64,000 nt of DNA from Asanoa ferruginea (GTDB lineage: Bacteria > Actinomycetota > Actinomycetes > Mycobacteriales > Micromonosporaceae), in contig NZ_QUMQ01000001.1 in the NCBI RefSeq assembly GCF_003387075.1, positions 6,200,001-6,264,000 of the forward strand. Reading direction: 5' to 3'. The notes below the pieces were generated by a model. It was not told the DNA's origin and did not search any database. It worked only from the letters and a program-made list of their open reading frames with translations. The first letter of the stretch is position 1. Each line of letters starts with the position of its first letter. A program made the translations under genes and the position numbers. Below are positions 55,712 to 64,000 of this stretch, in pieces.

Positions 55712-57052
55712 GTGTGGTTTCGGCGGATAACCCTGACCGCGGCGCTGGTCGTCGCCTCGACGGCGGTCGCAGTGACGCCGGCGGTGGCCGCGAGCGCGCC
55801 TCGGCTCAGTGATTTCGACCTGCGGCCCGCGTCCAACGCGATCGCGCTGACGCAGCGGGTGCAGGAGCTCGACGCCGAGCTGCCCAAGCTGGGTGTGCAG
55901 AACATCCTGGCCCAGGCCAGCCGCGACGGCACCGCGATGTCGGGGCAGGGCGCGATCTGCAACCCGGGCGCGGTCGACAGCAAGGAGCGCAACCTCAACG
56001 CCGTCTACAGCTTCTGCTTCGACCCGGCCGACAGCGGCACCAACGGCGGCAACGTCGAGTGGACGCCGCAGGGCATCACCACGGTCGCCGACGCGCAGGA
56101 AGACCAGGCGTGGGGCTCGGCGCAGCCGCTGGTCGTGAGTTGGTACAACGACGACTCCGAGCAGGTCAAGGGCACCCGGGTCACGTTCATCGACCCGTGG
56201 AGCGGCGCCTACCAGCACGTGCTGCTGGCCTATCCGTTCCAGAACGACTCCGGCAACGCGACCTACATGAGCCTGCGCAACAAGCAGGACTCCACCGGCG
56301 GCTCGCTGCACGCCGGCGGGCTGGCCTGGTATGGCAACTATCTCTACGTCGCCGACACCCGGCGCGGGTTCCGGGTCTTCGACCTGCGCTACATCTTCGA
56401 CCTCCAGGCGGCCGGCGCGAAGGGCAACATCACCGACAAGACGAAGATCGGCCGGCAGAACGGCGTGTTCTACGGCCACGGCTACCGCTACGTGCTGCCC
56501 GAGGTCGGCGCCTGGACGAGTAACGCAGGTGAGGTCAGCGACGCGAGCACCTGCACGGTCGACGGGTCGCCGCACTTCTCCTTCGTCGGCCTCGACCGCA
56601 CCGGCACCGACCACCTGACGACCGGCGAATACTGCGACGGTGCTGACAACGGCAACGACCCGAACAAATATGGGCGGGTCGCCAACTGGCCGCTCGACGG
56701 GCTCAACGGTCTGCCCGCCATCTCCAGCGACGGCCGTTGGCGGGCGACCAGCGCCTACCGCCTGCCGGTGCCCAATGTGCAGGGTGTCGTCGCGCACGGC
56801 AGCACCTACTACGTCAACCGTAGCCACGGCGAAGACGTGGCGACCCAGAACGACAACGGCGACCTGCTGAAGTCGACCGCGCCGAGCGGCACGACGGGTG
56901 TGCTCGGCACGCCGGTCCGGCGGACCGCGCCGGTCGGTCCCGAGGACCTCTCCTACTGGTCGGGCTTCATGACGTTCGGCGACGTGCTGTTCAGCGTGAC
57001 CGAACATCCAGGACAGCGCATGGTGTACGCGACGCCTGTCTCGGCGTTCTGA
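55712..57052 (+). CDS. Secreted protein of unknown family
   Basis: 446 residues from a GTG at 55712 with GGAGG upstream. Signal peptide VWFRRITLTAALVVASTAVA with cleavage near PAVAASAP. The mature part has repeated strand-turn patterns (VEWTPQGITTVADAQEDQAW, GGLAWYGNYLYVADTRRGFR, RVFDLRYIFDL, NVQGVVAHGSTYYVNRSHGE, EDLSYWSGFMTFGDVLFSVT) that suggest a six- or seven-bladed beta-propeller. Six or more Cys occur in the first 340 residues. No catalytic motif is known to me. Probably an extracellular binding or hydrolytic protein. It stands alone, convergent with the M48 peptidase gene. Confidence 0.75.
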   Translation: MWFRRITLTAALVVASTAVAVTPAVAASAPRLSDFDLRPASNAIALTQRVQELDAELPKLGVQNILAQASRDGTAMSGQGAICNPGAVDSKERNLNAVYSFCFDPADSGTNGGNVEWTPQGITTVADAQEDQAWGSAQPLVVSWYNDDSEQVKGTRVTFIDPWSGAYQHVLLAYPFQNDSGNATYMSLRNKQDSTGGSLHAGGLAWYGNYLYVADTRRGFRVFDLRYIFDLQAAGAKGNITDKTKIGRQNGVFYGHGYRYVLPEVGAWTSNAGEVSDASTCTVDGSPHFSFVGLDRTGTDHLTTGEYCDGADNGNDPNKYGRVANWPLDGLNGLPAISSDGRWRATSAYRLPVPNVQGVVAHGSTYYVNRSHGEDVATQNDNGDLLKSTAPSGTTGVLGTPVRRTAPVGPEDLSYWSGFMTFGDVLFSVTEHPGQRMVYATPVSAF

Positions 57053-57067
57053 GGAAGGGCCGGCGCC

Positions 57068-58354
57068 CTACATCTCGTACTGCTCGGCGAGTTCGTTGCG
57101 CAGTACCTCGGCGTAGGGCGCCAGTTCGCGCACAATCGTCGCCCACTCGGCGTCGCTGACCGTCACGGTCGCCGGGGTGTCCGGCAGGGTCGACACGAAC
57201 TGGTGCCGGCGGCCGGTCGACGGGTGGCTGCTGAACAGTGACGCCTGGGTGCGGATGGTGAGCTGGCGCAGCCGCCCGGTCTCGGCGCCGTCGTTGCGGG
57301 CCCGGTTCTGGGTGATGCGGTCCTGCCAGTCGCGCAGCGCGTAGCCCTTGCGGGTCGCGCCGCTCACCACCCCGCGGTAGAGCGGGAACGACGCGATGGC
57401 GTCGAAGAGTCCCAGCGTCGCAGCCCGGCCGGCGACCCGCACGGCGAGCAGGTCGGCCTGCTGCTCGGCGCGCCGGTCCTCGCGGGCGGCGACGGCGCTG
57501 ATCGCGGCGTGCACCGCGAAGAACAGCCAGGACAACAGGCCGATGATCATGCGCCACAGCTCGTAGACGATCAGGTAGAGGCCGAGGAACTCGCGCTCGA
57601 AGCCGGACTTCCGGCTCGGCCGCAACCCGCTCGCGATGTGGCCGAAGGTCACCCGGGCCGGTCGGGTCAGCAGCTGGCGCCACGAGTCCCGATTGGCGAA
57701 GTGGCCGAACTCGTGGCTCAGCAGCGCGACCAGTTCGGCGCGGTCGATGCTGGCCACCAGCGGGATGCCGAGGACCAGGATGCGGCGCTGGCGGATGCCG
57801 GCCACCGTGGTCCAGGCACCCCACAGGTTGGCGTTGACGCCCACGATGTCCGGGCCGGGCGCTCCCGTGGCCGTCGCGACCCGCTCGATCAGCGCGTGCA
57901 GCGCCGGCGCACGGTCGGGGGCAACCCGATAGTGTCCTTTGAGGACCTTCTTGACCCGGCCCAGCCGAGGCCGCACGGCGAGCACGACGACGAGTAGCAG
58001 CAGGCCCAGCGTGACCGGGCCGGCGATCAGCAACCAGACGGCGGCCAGCAACGCCGCCGCCGGCACCGCGACGAGCACCGCGGAGACGACGACCAGCAGC
58101 GTGAATGCCCGACCCCGGCCCGGAAGGACGGGTTCGCCGGTGGCCAGCAGCCGGTCGGCCCGGAAGCCGGCCCGGTGATCACGGGCGCGGATCGAACGAT
58201 AGAACCAGGTCGCACGCTCCAACGGAGCGAGCGCGTCGAGGTTCCATTCGCAACGCTCGCACCACGGCGGCTGGTCCTCCGCGAGGGTCAGCGGCACCGC
58301 GCAGGTCGGGCAGGTATCGGCGGACGCGGTCTGCGTCGTGGGGGCTGCGGTCAC
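57068..58354 (-). CDS. M48-type membrane metallopeptidase with zinc ribbon
   Basis: 428 residues. N-terminal zinc ribbon CPTCAVPLTLAEDQPPWCER (C-x2-C ... C-x2-C). Two or three membrane helices around residues 80-130. The peptidase core has HEFGH at 214-218 (LLSHEFGHFANRD), with a third zinc ligand Glu in EDRRAEQQADLLAVRVAG. VNANLWGAWTTVAGIRQRRI is the usual M48 strand. It should cleave membrane or misfolded proteins at the cytoplasmic face. The zinc ribbon is an extra not present in HtpX. It ends just after a convergent secreted-protein gene. Confidence 0.85.
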   Translation of the reverse strand: MTAAPTTQTASADTCPTCAVPLTLAEDQPPWCERCEWNLDALAPLERATWFYRSIRARDHRAGFRADRLLATGEPVLPGRGRAFTLLVVVSAVLVAVPAAALLAAVWLLIAGPVTLGLLLLVVVLAVRPRLGRVKKVLKGHYRVAPDRAPALHALIERVATATGAPGPDIVGVNANLWGAWTTVAGIRQRRILVLGIPLVASIDRAELVALLSHEFGHFANRDSWRQLLTRPARVTFGHIASGLRPSRKSGFEREFLGLYLIVYELWRMIIGLLSWLFFAVHAAISAVAAREDRRAEQQADLLAVRVAGRAATLGLFDAIASFPLYRGVVSGATRKGYALRDWQDRITQNRARNDGAETGRLRQLTIRTQASLFSSHPSTGRRHQFVSTLPDTPATVTVSDAEWATIVRELAPYAEVLRNELAEQYEM

Positions 58355-58389
58355 CGGCGAAGTCTGGCCGCCAGATGATCATGGGTCAA

Positions 58390-59910
58390 TCAGCCGAAGA
58401 GTTCGTCGCTGTCGATGATTCGGAGGTGCCAGCCCAGGTCGGGGCGGAGCGCGTCGAAGAGGCCCTCGTCCAACGATCCGGTCCAGACTCCCCAGCCGTA
58501 GGCGGCGTCGTCGAGGCGGCGGGCGGCCAGCCACTGCAACGGGCCCAGCGGCGGCCGTTCCCGGCGCCACTCCAGCAGCGCCGGCACGACCGCGGCGGCG
58601 GCGATGGCCGGGCGCAACCGCGGCACGCCGACGAACGCCGCCACGGCCAGTGGCCACCAGGCCCGCACCGCGGCGTCGGCGACCACCTCGCCGGCGCGCA
58701 ACGTGCCGCCGCCGGCCAGGGTGATCGCGTCGTCGGCCGGGTCGGGCAGCACGCCGCGCAGGTCGTGGGCGAGCAGGCCGGTCGCGACGCCAGTGATCGC
58801 GGCGCCCAGCAGGGGCCGCCGCAGCGCCACCGCGGCCCAGGCCGCCGCCGTCCACGGCGAGACCGCGAGCGGCCGGGCCGCGCCCGGATGCCGCCTGGCC
58901 AGCGGGGCGGCCGTCCGTCCGTAGTAGACCCGGCGGGCGACGAACTCGCGGAACGTGGTGCGGTGCTCGTGCGCGACCTCGCCGCCCGGCTCGTAGCGCA
59001 CGTGCGCGCCACCCGCCGTCAGCCGCCAGACGAAGTCGACGTCTTCGCCGCCGACCAGCCGGGTGTCGAAGCCTTCCCCGAACGCGGCGGCCCGCACCAG
59101 CAGCGCGGCGGTGGGCACGAACGGCACCCGCCCGCCGGGCACCACCCGGCCCGGCAGGGGGCCACGGTCCAATGGGGAACGGGCCGACTCGTAGGCGCCC
59201 AACCAGCCGGGCGACCGTGTGCCGTGCGCGACTATCCGCGGCGCGACGGCGGCGACCAGCGGGTCGGCGAAGTGGGGGAGGAGCACGGCGAGCCAACCGG
59301 GCCGGGGCACGCAGTCGGAGTCGATGAACGCGAGCACCTCGCCGGACGCGGCCGCGGCGCCGTCGTTGCGGGCCGCCGCGGCCCGGCCGCAGACCGGCCG
59401 GCGGACCAGCCTCGCGCCGGCGGCCTCGGCGACCGAGGCGTGCGCACCCGGGTCGGCGGAGCCGTCGTCCACGACGATGATCTCGTGGACCGGGTCGGTG
59501 GCCGCGCAGTCGCGGATCGCCCGCAGCAGGCGGGCCAGCGCGACCGGCCGGTCTTTCACCGGAACCACGACGCTCACCGCTGGCCGCGCCCCGGCCGAAT
59601 GCAACGCCGGCGATGCCAACACGCCGGCAGCCTGGGACGACGGCGAGACCGGCTGGACCAGGCCGGCGGCGGCCGGGGACGATGGCGGCACCGGCTGGGC
59701 CAGGCCCGCGGCGACCAGGGCGCGGGCCAGGCCGCCGTCGTCTTCGCCGACGAGAGATCCGGCTTGCCACGAATCCACAAGAGACAGATGCGCTGGCGAC
59801 AGCCGGACGATCTGGAACGGGGTGCCGCCCAGCAGCACGCCGCCCTCGCGGCGCATCGTCCACGGATCGAGCCGCACCCCGAACCCGGCCGGTAGCGGTG
59901 GGGCAGTCAC
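58390..59910 (-). CDS. mftF: Mycofactocin glycosyltransferase
   Basis: 506 residues from a GTG at 59910 overlapping the mftR stop (GTGA). N-terminal mftF-specific region (LPAGFGVRLDPWTMRREGGV, LGGTPFQIVRLSP) precedes a GT2 domain with VSVVVPVKDRP, IIVVDDGSADPG, LAFIDSDCVPRPGW and FDTRLVGGEDVDFVWRL. C-terminal hydrophobic helices (WTAAAWAAVALRRPLLGAAI) may anchor it. MftF adds glucose chains to the redox cofactor premycofactocin. Two short direct repeats of QPVPPSSPAAAGL/QPVSPSSQAAGVL sit near residues 85-110. Assigned by sequence and by position beside mftR and mftABC. Confidence 0.9.
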   Translation of the reverse strand: MTAPPLPAGFGVRLDPWTMRREGGVLLGGTPFQIVRLSPAHLSLVDSWQAGSLVGEDDGGLARALVAAGLAQPVPPSSPAAAGLVQPVSPSSQAAGVLASPALHSAGARPAVSVVVPVKDRPVALARLLRAIRDCAATDPVHEIIVVDDGSADPGAHASVAEAAGARLVRRPVCGRAAAARNDGAAAASGEVLAFIDSDCVPRPGWLAVLLPHFADPLVAAVAPRIVAHGTRSPGWLGAYESARSPLDRGPLPGRVVPGGRVPFVPTAALLVRAAAFGEGFDTRLVGGEDVDFVWRLTAGGAHVRYEPGGEVAHEHRTTFREFVARRVYYGRTAAPLARRHPGAARPLAVSPWTAAAWAAVALRRPLLGAAITGVATGLLAHDLRGVLPDPADDAITLAGGGTLRAGEVVADAAVRAWWPLAVAAFVGVPRLRPAIAAAAVVPALLEWRRERPPLGPLQWLAARRLDDAAYGWGVWTGSLDEGLFDALRPDLGWHLRIIDSDELFG

Positions 59911-60512
59911 AGCCGGAAACCCTTGTCGAGCATGGCGAGCGAGGTCTCCAGCAGCTCGGCCAGGTCGGCGTCTTCGTGCCGCAACCATTGCTCGTAGGCC
60001 GACAGCGCGATGCCCAGCAGCGCCCACGCGATCGCGCTCGGCGCCGGGCTGTCGGCCGGCACCCCCAGACGGCGGGCGGCGTAGTCGGAGACGACGTCGC
60101 GCCAGGCCTGGTAGCGCAGCGTCGAATGGGCCTGTAGCGCCGGCACGTTGAGCAGCAGCCGCATCCGCTGCCGGTGCCAGGAGACCTCCTCCGGCGGCAG
60201 CCGGTTGAACTCGACCACCGCGTGCCGCAGCGCGTCCATCAGCGGCACGCCCTCGGGCGTCTCGTCGAGGTGGGCCCGCATGTGCTCCAACTGCTCGTCG
60301 AAGTCACCCCAGGGCAGGTCGTTCTTCGACGGGAAATAGCGGAACAGCGTGCGCCGCCCGATGCCGGCCGCCGAGGCGACGTCGTCGACGGTGGTCTCCT
60401 CGAACCCGTGCTCGGCGAACAGGCGCAGGGCGATGTGGCTCAGCTCGGCCCGCGACGTCGAGCGCCGGCGACCGAGGCGGGTTACGGCCGCCGCGTCGTC
60501 CAACGAACTCAC
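59907..60512 (-). CDS. mftR: Mycofactocin-system TetR-type regulator
   Basis: 201 residues from a GTG at 60512; an ATG at 60548 would add 12 residues. Helix-turn-helix: STSRAELSHIALRLFAEHGF with ETTVDDVASAAGIGRRTLFR and YFPSKNDLPWGDFDEQLEHM, the pattern of MftR. The C-terminal helices hold an acyl-type ligand pocket. In mycobacteria MftR represses mftA and is released by acyl-CoA. Here it is divergent from mftA, with an inverted repeat in the 111-bp gap, and is cotranscribed with mftF. Confidence 0.9.
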   Translation of the reverse strand: MSSLDDAAAVTRLGRRRSTSRAELSHIALRLFAEHGFEETTVDDVASAAGIGRRTLFRYFPSKNDLPWGDFDEQLEHMRAHLDETPEGVPLMDALRHAVVEFNRLPPEEVSWHRQRMRLLLNVPALQAHSTLRYQAWRDVVSDYAARRLGVPADSPAPSAIAWALLGIALSAYEQWLRHEDADLAELLETSLAMLDKGFRL

Positions 60513-60572
60513 AGGTTGCCGCCCTTCTCTTTCGGCACCCGGTGCCATAATATCGGCTCCAGTAACGGAGGC

Positions 60573-60598
60573 GACACCGGAAGGAAACAGTCGGTGTC
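60573..60598. promoter_or_regulatory. Inverted repeat upstream of mftA, possible MftR site
   Basis: GACACCG and CGGTGTC with a 12-nt centre; the outer GGAGG and CCTCC also pair with a 2-base bulge. It lies 25 bp before the mftA start and could bind MftR or fold as a leader hairpin. A TATAAT-like ATAATAT lies just upstream at 60547. Confidence 0.45.
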
Positions 60599-60623
60599 CT
60601 CCGGCGACTCAAAGGAGCATGCC

Positions 60624-60752
60624 ATGAGCGATGCATCGACTGTCGTAGACGACCGGGTCGACACCGAGGAAATCACCGACACTGAAGCACTCGTCGATGA
60701 AGACACCCTCGTCGAGGAGGTCTCCATCGACGGTATGTGCGGCGTTTACTGA
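60624..60752 (+). CDS. mftA: Mycofactocin precursor peptide
   Basis: 42 residues, ATG at 60624 behind AAAGGAG. Acidic leader (DTEEITDTEALVDEDTLVEE) and C-terminal IDGMCGVY. The final Val-Tyr pair of MftA is decarboxylated and cross-linked by MftC, cut off and made into the mycofactocin redox cofactor. Too short for most gene finders, but the motif and position before mftB and mftC make it certain. Confidence 0.96.
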   Translation: MSDASTVVDDRVDTEEITDTEALVDEDTLVEEVSIDGMCGVY

Positions 60753-60758
60753 TCGCCC

Positions 60759-61037
60759 GTGTCCGGCATCGACCTGGACCGGCCGTGGGGCCTGCACCCG
60801 CAGGTCGCGGTCCGGCCCGAGCCGTTCGGGGCGCTGCTTTACCACTTCGGCACCCGGCGGCTCTCCTTCCTGAAAGACCGCACGCTGCTCGACGTGGTCA
60901 ACCGGCTCGACACCGAGCCCAGCGCCCGGGCGGCCTGCCTGGAGGCCGGCGTCGCGCCGGCCGACCTGCCGCGCTTCGGCCGCGCCCTGGCGACCCTCGC
61001 GCACGGCGACATGGTGATCGAGAGGACGTCGTCATGA
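60759..61037 (+). CDS. mftB: Mycofactocin peptide chaperone
   Basis: 92 residues from a GTG at 60759, 6 bp after mftA. Matches the PqqD-like MftB family: PWGLHPQVAVRPEPFGALLY, HFGTRRLSFLKDRTLLDVVN and FGRALATLAHGDMV. It binds the MftA leader and presents it to the radical SAM enzyme MftC. Stop overlaps the mftC ATG (ATGA). Confidence 0.94.
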   Translation: MSGIDLDRPWGLHPQVAVRPEPFGALLYHFGTRRLSFLKDRTLLDVVNRLDTEPSARAACLEAGVAPADLPRFGRALATLAHGDMVIERTSS

Positions 61038-62242
61038 CCGTCCAGACGCAAGCCCGCCCGGGCCGCCTGGTCGACCTGTTCGAGCGTGGGCTCGACGCGC
61101 CGATCTGCTTGACCTGGGAGCTGACGTACGCCTGCAATCTCTCTTGCGTGCACTGCCTGTCGAGTTCCGGCCGGCGGGACCCGCGCGAGCTGAGCACCGC
61201 GGAATGCAAGGCCGTCATCGACGAGCTCGAGCGGATGCAGGTCTTCTACGTCAACATCGGCGGCGGCGAGCCGACCGTGCGCTCCGATTTCTGGGAGCTG
61301 GTCGACTACGCGACCGCGCACAAGGTCGGCGTGAAGTTCTCCACCAACGGCGTGAAGATCACCCCGGAGGTGGCCCGCCGGCTGGCCGCGAGCGACTACG
61401 TCGACGTGCAGATCTCTCTCGACGGCGCGACCGCCGAGGTCAACGACGCCGTCCGCGGGCCGGGCTCGTTCGCCACCGCGACCCGGGCGATGGAAAACCT
61501 GCGCGACGCCGGTTTCACCGGCTTCAAGATCTCCGTCGTGGTCACCCGGGAGAATGCCGGCCAGCTCGACGCGTTCAAGGCCATCGCCGACGGGTACGGC
61601 GCACAACTCCGCTTGACCCGCCTGCGCCCGTCGGGCCGGGGCGCCGACGTCTGGGACGAGCTCCACCCCACGGCCGCCCAGCAGCGCCAGCTCTACGACT
61701 GGCTGGTCGCCAACGGCGAGCAGGTGCTGACCGGCGACTCGTTCTTCCACCTGTCGGCCTACGGTGACAGCCTTCCTGGGCTCAACCTGTGTGGCGCGGG
61801 CCGGGTGGTCTGCCTGATCGACCCGGTCGGCGACGTCTACGCCTGCCCGTTCGCGATCCATGAGAACTTCCTGGCCGGCAACGTCCGCTCGCCCGGCGGG
61901 TTCACCTCGGTCTGGCGCGAGTCCGAGCTGTTCGCCGACCTGCGCCACCCGCAGACCGGCGGCGCCTGCACCAAGTGCCAGCACTTCGACTCGTGCCGGG
62001 GCGGCTGCATGGCGGCCAAGTTCTTCACCGGCCTGCCGCTCGACGGCCCCGACCCCGAATGCGTGCAGGGGTACGGCGCCGACGCGCTGCTGGCCCGCGG
62101 CGAGGTCCGCCCGCCGAAGCCGGCCGTCGACCACTCCCATCGCAAGACCCGTGCCGTGCCCGTCACGATCGGCCTGAGCCCGCCGGACCATGCGCCGGTG
62201 AGCGCCTGCGAGGAGAGCCCACTGGCGGGGTTCCGGCCCTGA
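61034..62242 (+). CDS. mftC: Mycofactocin radical SAM maturase
   Basis: 402 residues. Radical SAM cluster C34-x3-C38-x2-C41 in YACNLSCVHCLSSSG, followed by NIGGGEPTVRSDFWELVDY and ISLDGATAEVNDAVRG. The SPASM region has VVCLIDPVGDVYACPFAIHE and GACTKCQHFDSCRGGCMAAK for auxiliary clusters. MftC decarboxylates the terminal Tyr of MftA and forms the Val-Tyr ring bond. Overlaps mftB and the next oxidoreductase gene, so the operon is tight. Confidence 0.95.
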   Translation: MTVQTQARPGRLVDLFERGLDAPICLTWELTYACNLSCVHCLSSSGRRDPRELSTAECKAVIDELERMQVFYVNIGGGEPTVRSDFWELVDYATAHKVGVKFSTNGVKITPEVARRLAASDYVDVQISLDGATAEVNDAVRGPGSFATATRAMENLRDAGFTGFKISVVVTRENAGQLDAFKAIADGYGAQLRLTRLRPSGRGADVWDELHPTAAQQRQLYDWLVANGEQVLTGDSFFHLSAYGDSLPGLNLCGAGRVVCLIDPVGDVYACPFAIHENFLAGNVRSPGGFTSVWRESELFADLRHPQTGGACTKCQHFDSCRGGCMAAKFFTGLPLDGPDPECVQGYGADALLARGEVRPPKPAVDHSHRKTRAVPVTIGLSPPDHAPVSACEESPLAGFRP

Positions 62243-64000
62243 TGGCCACGCACCACCTGACCGACCCGGTCAACCTCGCCGGGCGGCGGGCCCCCTCCCG
62301 TGTCCTTTTCGGTCCACATGAGACAAATCTGGGCCGGAAACGGGCGATCAGCGACCGGCACGCCGCCTACTACGCCGCGCGGGCGGCCGGCGGCGCCGGG
62401 ATCATCGTCACCGAGACGGCGTCGGTCACCGCCGACGACTGGCCCTACGAGCGGGCGCCGCTGGCCGCCGACTGCGGGCCCGGCTGGGCCGCCGTCGTGG
62501 CGGCCTGCCGGCCGCATGGCACGCTGGTGCTCGCCGGCCTCGGGCACGTCGGCGGCCAGGGCTCGACCGCCTACTCGCAGCAGCCGCTCTGGGCGCCGTC
62601 GCGGGTCGCCGACGCGGCCACCCGGGAGCTGCCTGCCGAGCTGGAACAGCCCGAGATCGACGCGATCGTCGCCGGTTTCGCTGCCGGAGCGGCTGCCGCC
62701 GTCCACGCCGGCGCCGACGGTGTGGAGCTCGACGCCGGGGTCTATTCGCTGCTCCGCCAGTTCCAGTCCGGCCTGACCAACCAGCGCGGCGACCGCTACG
62801 GCACCGACCGGCTCGCGTTCACCCGCGAGGTGATCGAGGCCGTGCGGGCCGAGATCGGCCGGGAGCGGATCCTCGCGCTGCGCATGTCGTGCGACGAGCG
62901 CGCACCTTGGGCGGGCGTGACCCCCGACCAGGCGGCCGAGCAGGTCGCGGCGCTGGCCGGCGACGTCGACCTGCTGGTCGTGGTGACCGCCGGTCCCTAC
63001 GCGACCGCCGCCTATCGCCCCGACTTCCACACCGCACCGCAGTTCAACCGCGACCTGACCGCGCGGATGCGCGAAGCCGCCGCCGGCACCCCGGTGGTAC
63101 TCCAGGGCAGCGTGGTCGACCCGGCGGCCGCGCAGCGCGCCCTCGACGACGGCGTCGCCGACCTGGTCGAGATGACCCGCGCGCAGATTGCCGAGCCCCG
63201 GCTGGTCTCGCTGGTCCGCGCCGGCACTCCGGAGCGGGCCCGCCCGTGCATCCTGTGCAACCAGGTGTGCCAGGTCCGCGACAACCGCAACCCGATCGTG
63301 AGCTGCGTCGGCGAACCGGCCAGCGGGCACGAGACCGAGGACGCCGCGGTCGAGGGCAGCGACGCCGAGGCGCACGACGTGCTGGTCGTCGGCGGTGGCC
63401 CCGCGGGCCTGGAAGCCGCCCGGGTGCTGGCCTTGCGCGGCCACCGGGTAGAACTGGCCGAGCGCACCGGCCGGCTGGGCGGCGCCGCCCGCGACGCGGC
63501 GGTCGGCCCGGGCCGGGACAGGATGGCGCTGCTCACCAACTGGCTCGAGGCCGAATGCCGCCGGCTCGGTGTCGAGATCCGCACCGGCGTCACCGTCACT
63601 CCCGACGACCTGGACGGCCGCGAAGCCATCCTGGCCACCGGCTCGCGGCCGCGCCCGCCACTGTTCTCCCAGGCGCTCGACGCCCGCGCGGTGTTGACCG
63701 GTGGCCTCGAAGCCTTACCCGCCGGCGAGATCGTGGTCGACGACCCGGTCGGCGGCCCGATCGGCGTCGCGGTCGCGGAGTGGTTGGCCGCGGGCGGCCG
63801 GTCGGTCCGGCTGGTGACCCCTGACCCGGTGGCCGGCACCCAGCTCTCCCGCACCGGCGACCTGGCACCGGCCAACACCCGCCTGCAACAGGCCGGCGTT
63901 GGCCGCGAGCTGCGCTCGCTGCTGCGCGGCGTGGGTGGCTCGACGTCGAGCGCCGCCGAGGGCGCGCCCGACGGCGCGGCGGCCGGTCCGGCGCCGCACG
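62242..64000 (+). CDS. Mycofactocin-system FadH/OYE-family oxidoreductase, 3' end beyond window
   Basis: 586 codons open to the window edge; ATG overlaps the mftC stop (TGATG). An FMN TIM barrel (RRAPSRVLFGPHETNLGRKR, TETASVTADDWPYERAPLAA, LLRQFQSGLTNQRGDRYG) is followed by a 4Fe-4S motif (RPCILCNQVCQVRDNRNP) and a C-terminal FAD/NAD domain (VLVVGGGPAGLEAARVL). This is the old-yellow-enzyme/2,4-dienoyl-CoA-reductase type that travels with mycofactocin genes. It may use or recycle the cofactor. mftD and mftE are not in the window. Confidence 0.92.
   Translation, partial: MATHHLTDPVNLAGRRAPSRVLFGPHETNLGRKRAISDRHAAYYAARAAGGAGIIVTETASVTADDWPYERAPLAADCGPGWAAVVAACRPHGTLVLAGLGHVGGQGSTAYSQQPLWAPSRVADAATRELPAELEQPEIDAIVAGFAAGAAAAVHAGADGVELDAGVYSLLRQFQSGLTNQRGDRYGTDRLAFTREVIEAVRAEIGRERILALRMSCDERAPWAGVTPDQAAEQVAALAGDVDLLVVVTAGPYATAAYRPDFHTAPQFNRDLTARMREAAAGTPVVLQGSVVDPAAAQRALDDGVADLVEMTRAQIAEPRLVSLVRAGTPERARPCILCNQVCQVRDNRNPIVSCVGEPASGHETEDAAVEGSDAEAHDVLVVGGGPAGLEAARVLALRGHRVELAERTGRLGGAARDAAVGPGRDRMALLTNWLEAECRRLGVEIRTGVTVTPDDLDGREAILATGSRPRPPLFSQALDARAVLTGGLEALPAGEIVVDDPVGGPIGVAVAEWLAAGGRSVRLVTPDPVAGTQLSRTGDLAPANTRLQQAGVGRELRSLLRGVGGSTSSAAEGAPDGAAAGPAPH

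Overview
The window is very GC-rich, with overlapping start/stop codons, many GTG starts, actinobacterial families (SigE-type sigma factor, DUF5753 regulator, DUF5709, mycofactocin genes) and several large secreted carbohydrate-active proteins. This points to a filamentous actinomycete, most likely of the Micromonosporaceae; genus cannot be fixed from the window. No rRNA, tRNA or CRISPR array was seen.

Layout. 0-9.3 kb: an MFS gene with a divergent ArsR-like repressor and a 24-bp operator-like dyad, KDG kinase and KDPG aldolase back to back, small membrane proteins, an amidase, an ABC-F resistance-type ATPase with a structured leader, and an aldo/keto reductase-CRP-SRPBCC unit. 9.4-20 kb: a SigE-type sigma factor with a membrane partner, a coupled adenosine-deaminase-like/serpin pair, an aldehyde dehydrogenase, a 26-bp tandem repeat block, a membrane-anchored STAND ATPase, an MFS pump and a VCBS-type secreted protein. 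20-25.5 kb: a secreted GH78 rhamnosidase with a LacI-type operator, a strong terminator, and a LacI regulator under a striking 35-bp double dyad.

25.6-34.4 kb is the most unusual region. Eight co-directional genes encode two CRP-like regulators with near-canonical cyclic-nucleotide cassettes, a Pycsar-type transmembrane effector, a class III nucleotide-cyclase-like protein, a large degenerate P-loop/helical-repeat protein, a possible SPFH-like coiled-coil protein, a vWA/OmpA lipoprotein and a membrane coiled-coil protein. Five of the seven gene junctions are short gaps (2-82 nt) or overlaps. Four of the genes contain a TTA codon. I read this as a candidate expanded Pycsar-like, nucleotide-signalled membrane defence or conflict system; this is inference from domain content and order.

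34.5-47.7 kb: GNAT protein, dicarboxylate symporter, LURP-one-related/FMN reductase/LLM monooxygenase operon, a membrane protein with a 23-unit Arg-rich repeat tail, a large palindrome cluster next to an intact IS30-family element, folD preceded by a ZTP (pfl) riboswitch, a MocR regulator divergent from an aldo/keto reductase, and a secreted serine protease. 47.8-58.4 kb: a 1119-residue secreted multidomain protein, a DUF5753 regulator with a small partner, small membrane proteins, a methyltransferase, a MarR-hydrolase pair with its operator, a secreted protein of unknown family and an M48 peptidase. 58.4-64 kb: a mycofactocin locus, with mftR-mftF on one strand and mftA-mftB-mftC plus an OYE/FadH-type oxidoreductase (cut by the window end) on the other.
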